64,000 bases of DNA. Origin: Pseudomonas fluorescens. Lineage in GTDB: Bacteria > Pseudomonadota > Gammaproteobacteria > Pseudomonadales > Pseudomonadaceae. Under the pieces are notes generated by a model. It saw only the letters and a program-made list of their open reading frames with translations, was not told where the DNA came from and ran no database searches. The stretch lies in NCBI RefSeq assembly GCF_902497785.1, contig NZ_CABVHK010000003.1:186001-250000 (forward strand), in the 5' to 3' direction. Each line of letters starts with the position of its first letter. Position 1 is the first letter of the stretch. Made by a program: the position numbers and the translations under genes. Of the stretch, positions 63,517 to 64,000 are shown piece after piece.

Positions 63517-64000
63517 ATGCACCCGACTCCCTTGTACCGTCAGTTAGCCAACCACTACCTCGACGCGATCCGCAGCGGCACCTTGAAAACCGGTGAACGC
63601 TTTCCCTCCATTCGGCTGATGATGGAGAAACACGCGGTGAGCCTGTCGACCGCTGTGCAGGTGTGCCGGGAACTCGAAGAATGCGGCGTCCTCGAAGCGC
63701 GGCCGCGCTCCGGCAACTACATTCGCCAGCCCGACACCCTGCCCAAAGCGGTCGCTCACCCCCCGCCTCTCGACACCGGGATGTATGTCGGCATTCACGA
63801 ACAGATTTCATCAGTGCTCAGCGCCAGCCAGCGAGCGGCAATCAGGGTCAATTTCGCCAGCGCCTGCTGCCCTCCGGAACTCTATCCGTTGAAAGTCCTG
63901 CAAGATCACATGATCAAAGCGCTGCGTCAGGATCAAAGGTTGCTCGGTGTGCCAGGCCCGACCTGCGGCAGTCTGGTGTTGCGCAATATCCTCGCGCGAC
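63517..64000 (+). CDS. MocR/GntR-type regulator (C-terminal part outside window)
   Basis: 161 codons are present; the gene runs off the right edge. Residues 1-75 are a GntR winged HTH (LANHYLDAIRSGTLKTGERF, LSTAVQVCRELEECG, ARPRSGNYI). After a linker, the sequence from about 110 (INFASACCPPELYPLKV-like, then VPGPTCGSLVLRNIL) matches the start of the aminotransferase-like domain of MocR proteins. Such regulators use PLP or amino-acid ligands. Start by the HTH homology; GAGGTCATC precedes the ATG. Confidence 0.88.
   Translation, partial: MHPTPLYRQLANHYLDAIRSGTLKTGERFPSIRLMMEKHAVSLSTAVQVCRELEECGVLEARPRSGNYIRQPDTLPKAVAHPPPLDTGMYVGIHEQISSVLSASQRAAIRVNFASACCPPELYPLKVLQDHMIKALRQDQRLLGVPGPTCGSLVLRNILAR

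Overview
The window looks like a Pseudomonas chromosome, most likely the P. fluorescens group. The gene order iscRSUA-hscBA-fdx-iscX-ndk-rlmN-pilW-rodZ-ispG-hisS, the run queA-tgt-yajC-secDF, and the repeated REP elements with cores such as GTAGGAGCTGCCGAAGGCTG and GGGAGCGGGCTTGCCCGC are typical of that group. No species-level claim is made.

Layout. (1) 1-21127 is core genome, nearly all on the minus strand: YfgM-like protein, histidyl-tRNA synthetase, isoprenoid, cell-shape, pilus, rRNA/tRNA modification, the complete ISC iron-sulfur operon with a double IscR-type promoter region, cysE, trmJ, suhB (plus strand), a glycine-zipper protein, secDF-yajC, tgt and queA. (2) 21128-38291 is a 17-kb integrative element in the 3' end of a tRNA-Leu(CAA) gene, bounded by a 21-bp direct repeat. 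It carries a P4-type tyrosine integrase, an AlpA-like regulator, a four-gene operon ending in a Toprim/DUF927 primase-helicase, two kinds of iteron-like repeats, and an AT-rich cargo that looks like defence: an AlbA_2/Schlafen-type STAND ATPase, a membrane coiled-coil protein, two HEPN-like proteins and a PD-(D/E)XK nuclease. The tRNA's presumed native terminator now lies beyond the right attachment site. (3) 38292-47226 is a second accessory block without an integrase: a two-reverse-transcriptase defence locus that fits DRT type 3, with a structured RNA candidate next to it and a divergent SLATT membrane gene; a GIY-YIG protein; a DUF3077 gene; and a small E3-type rRNase bacteriocin with two S6-like immunity genes. 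(4) 47227-64000 returns to ordinary metabolism and signalling: NAD-dependent formate dehydrogenase (four coupled genes), a PhoD-like phosphatase, an acetylornithine-type aminotransferase, LysR regulator, diguanylate cyclase, msrA, msrB, a two-component system and a truncated MocR/GntR regulator.

Two observations stand out. First, a ~240-nt noncoding leader occurs twice (25196-25436 inside the island, 43982-44219 outside it), each time directly upstream of a short NP-x-K peptide gene coupled to DUF3077 genes. The copies differ mainly by paired changes that keep several helices, they share an internal terminator-like hairpin, and they carry an anti-Shine-Dalgarno loop that can pair either with an upstream segment or with the ribosome-binding site of the first gene. 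This looks like a mobile, riboswitch-like control element. Second, next to the drt3b stop codon the minus strand folds into a compact RNA: a 13-bp closing helix around three hairpins, two with GNRA loops, and an unpaired ACACAC. This is a good candidate for the RNA partner of the reverse transcriptases.
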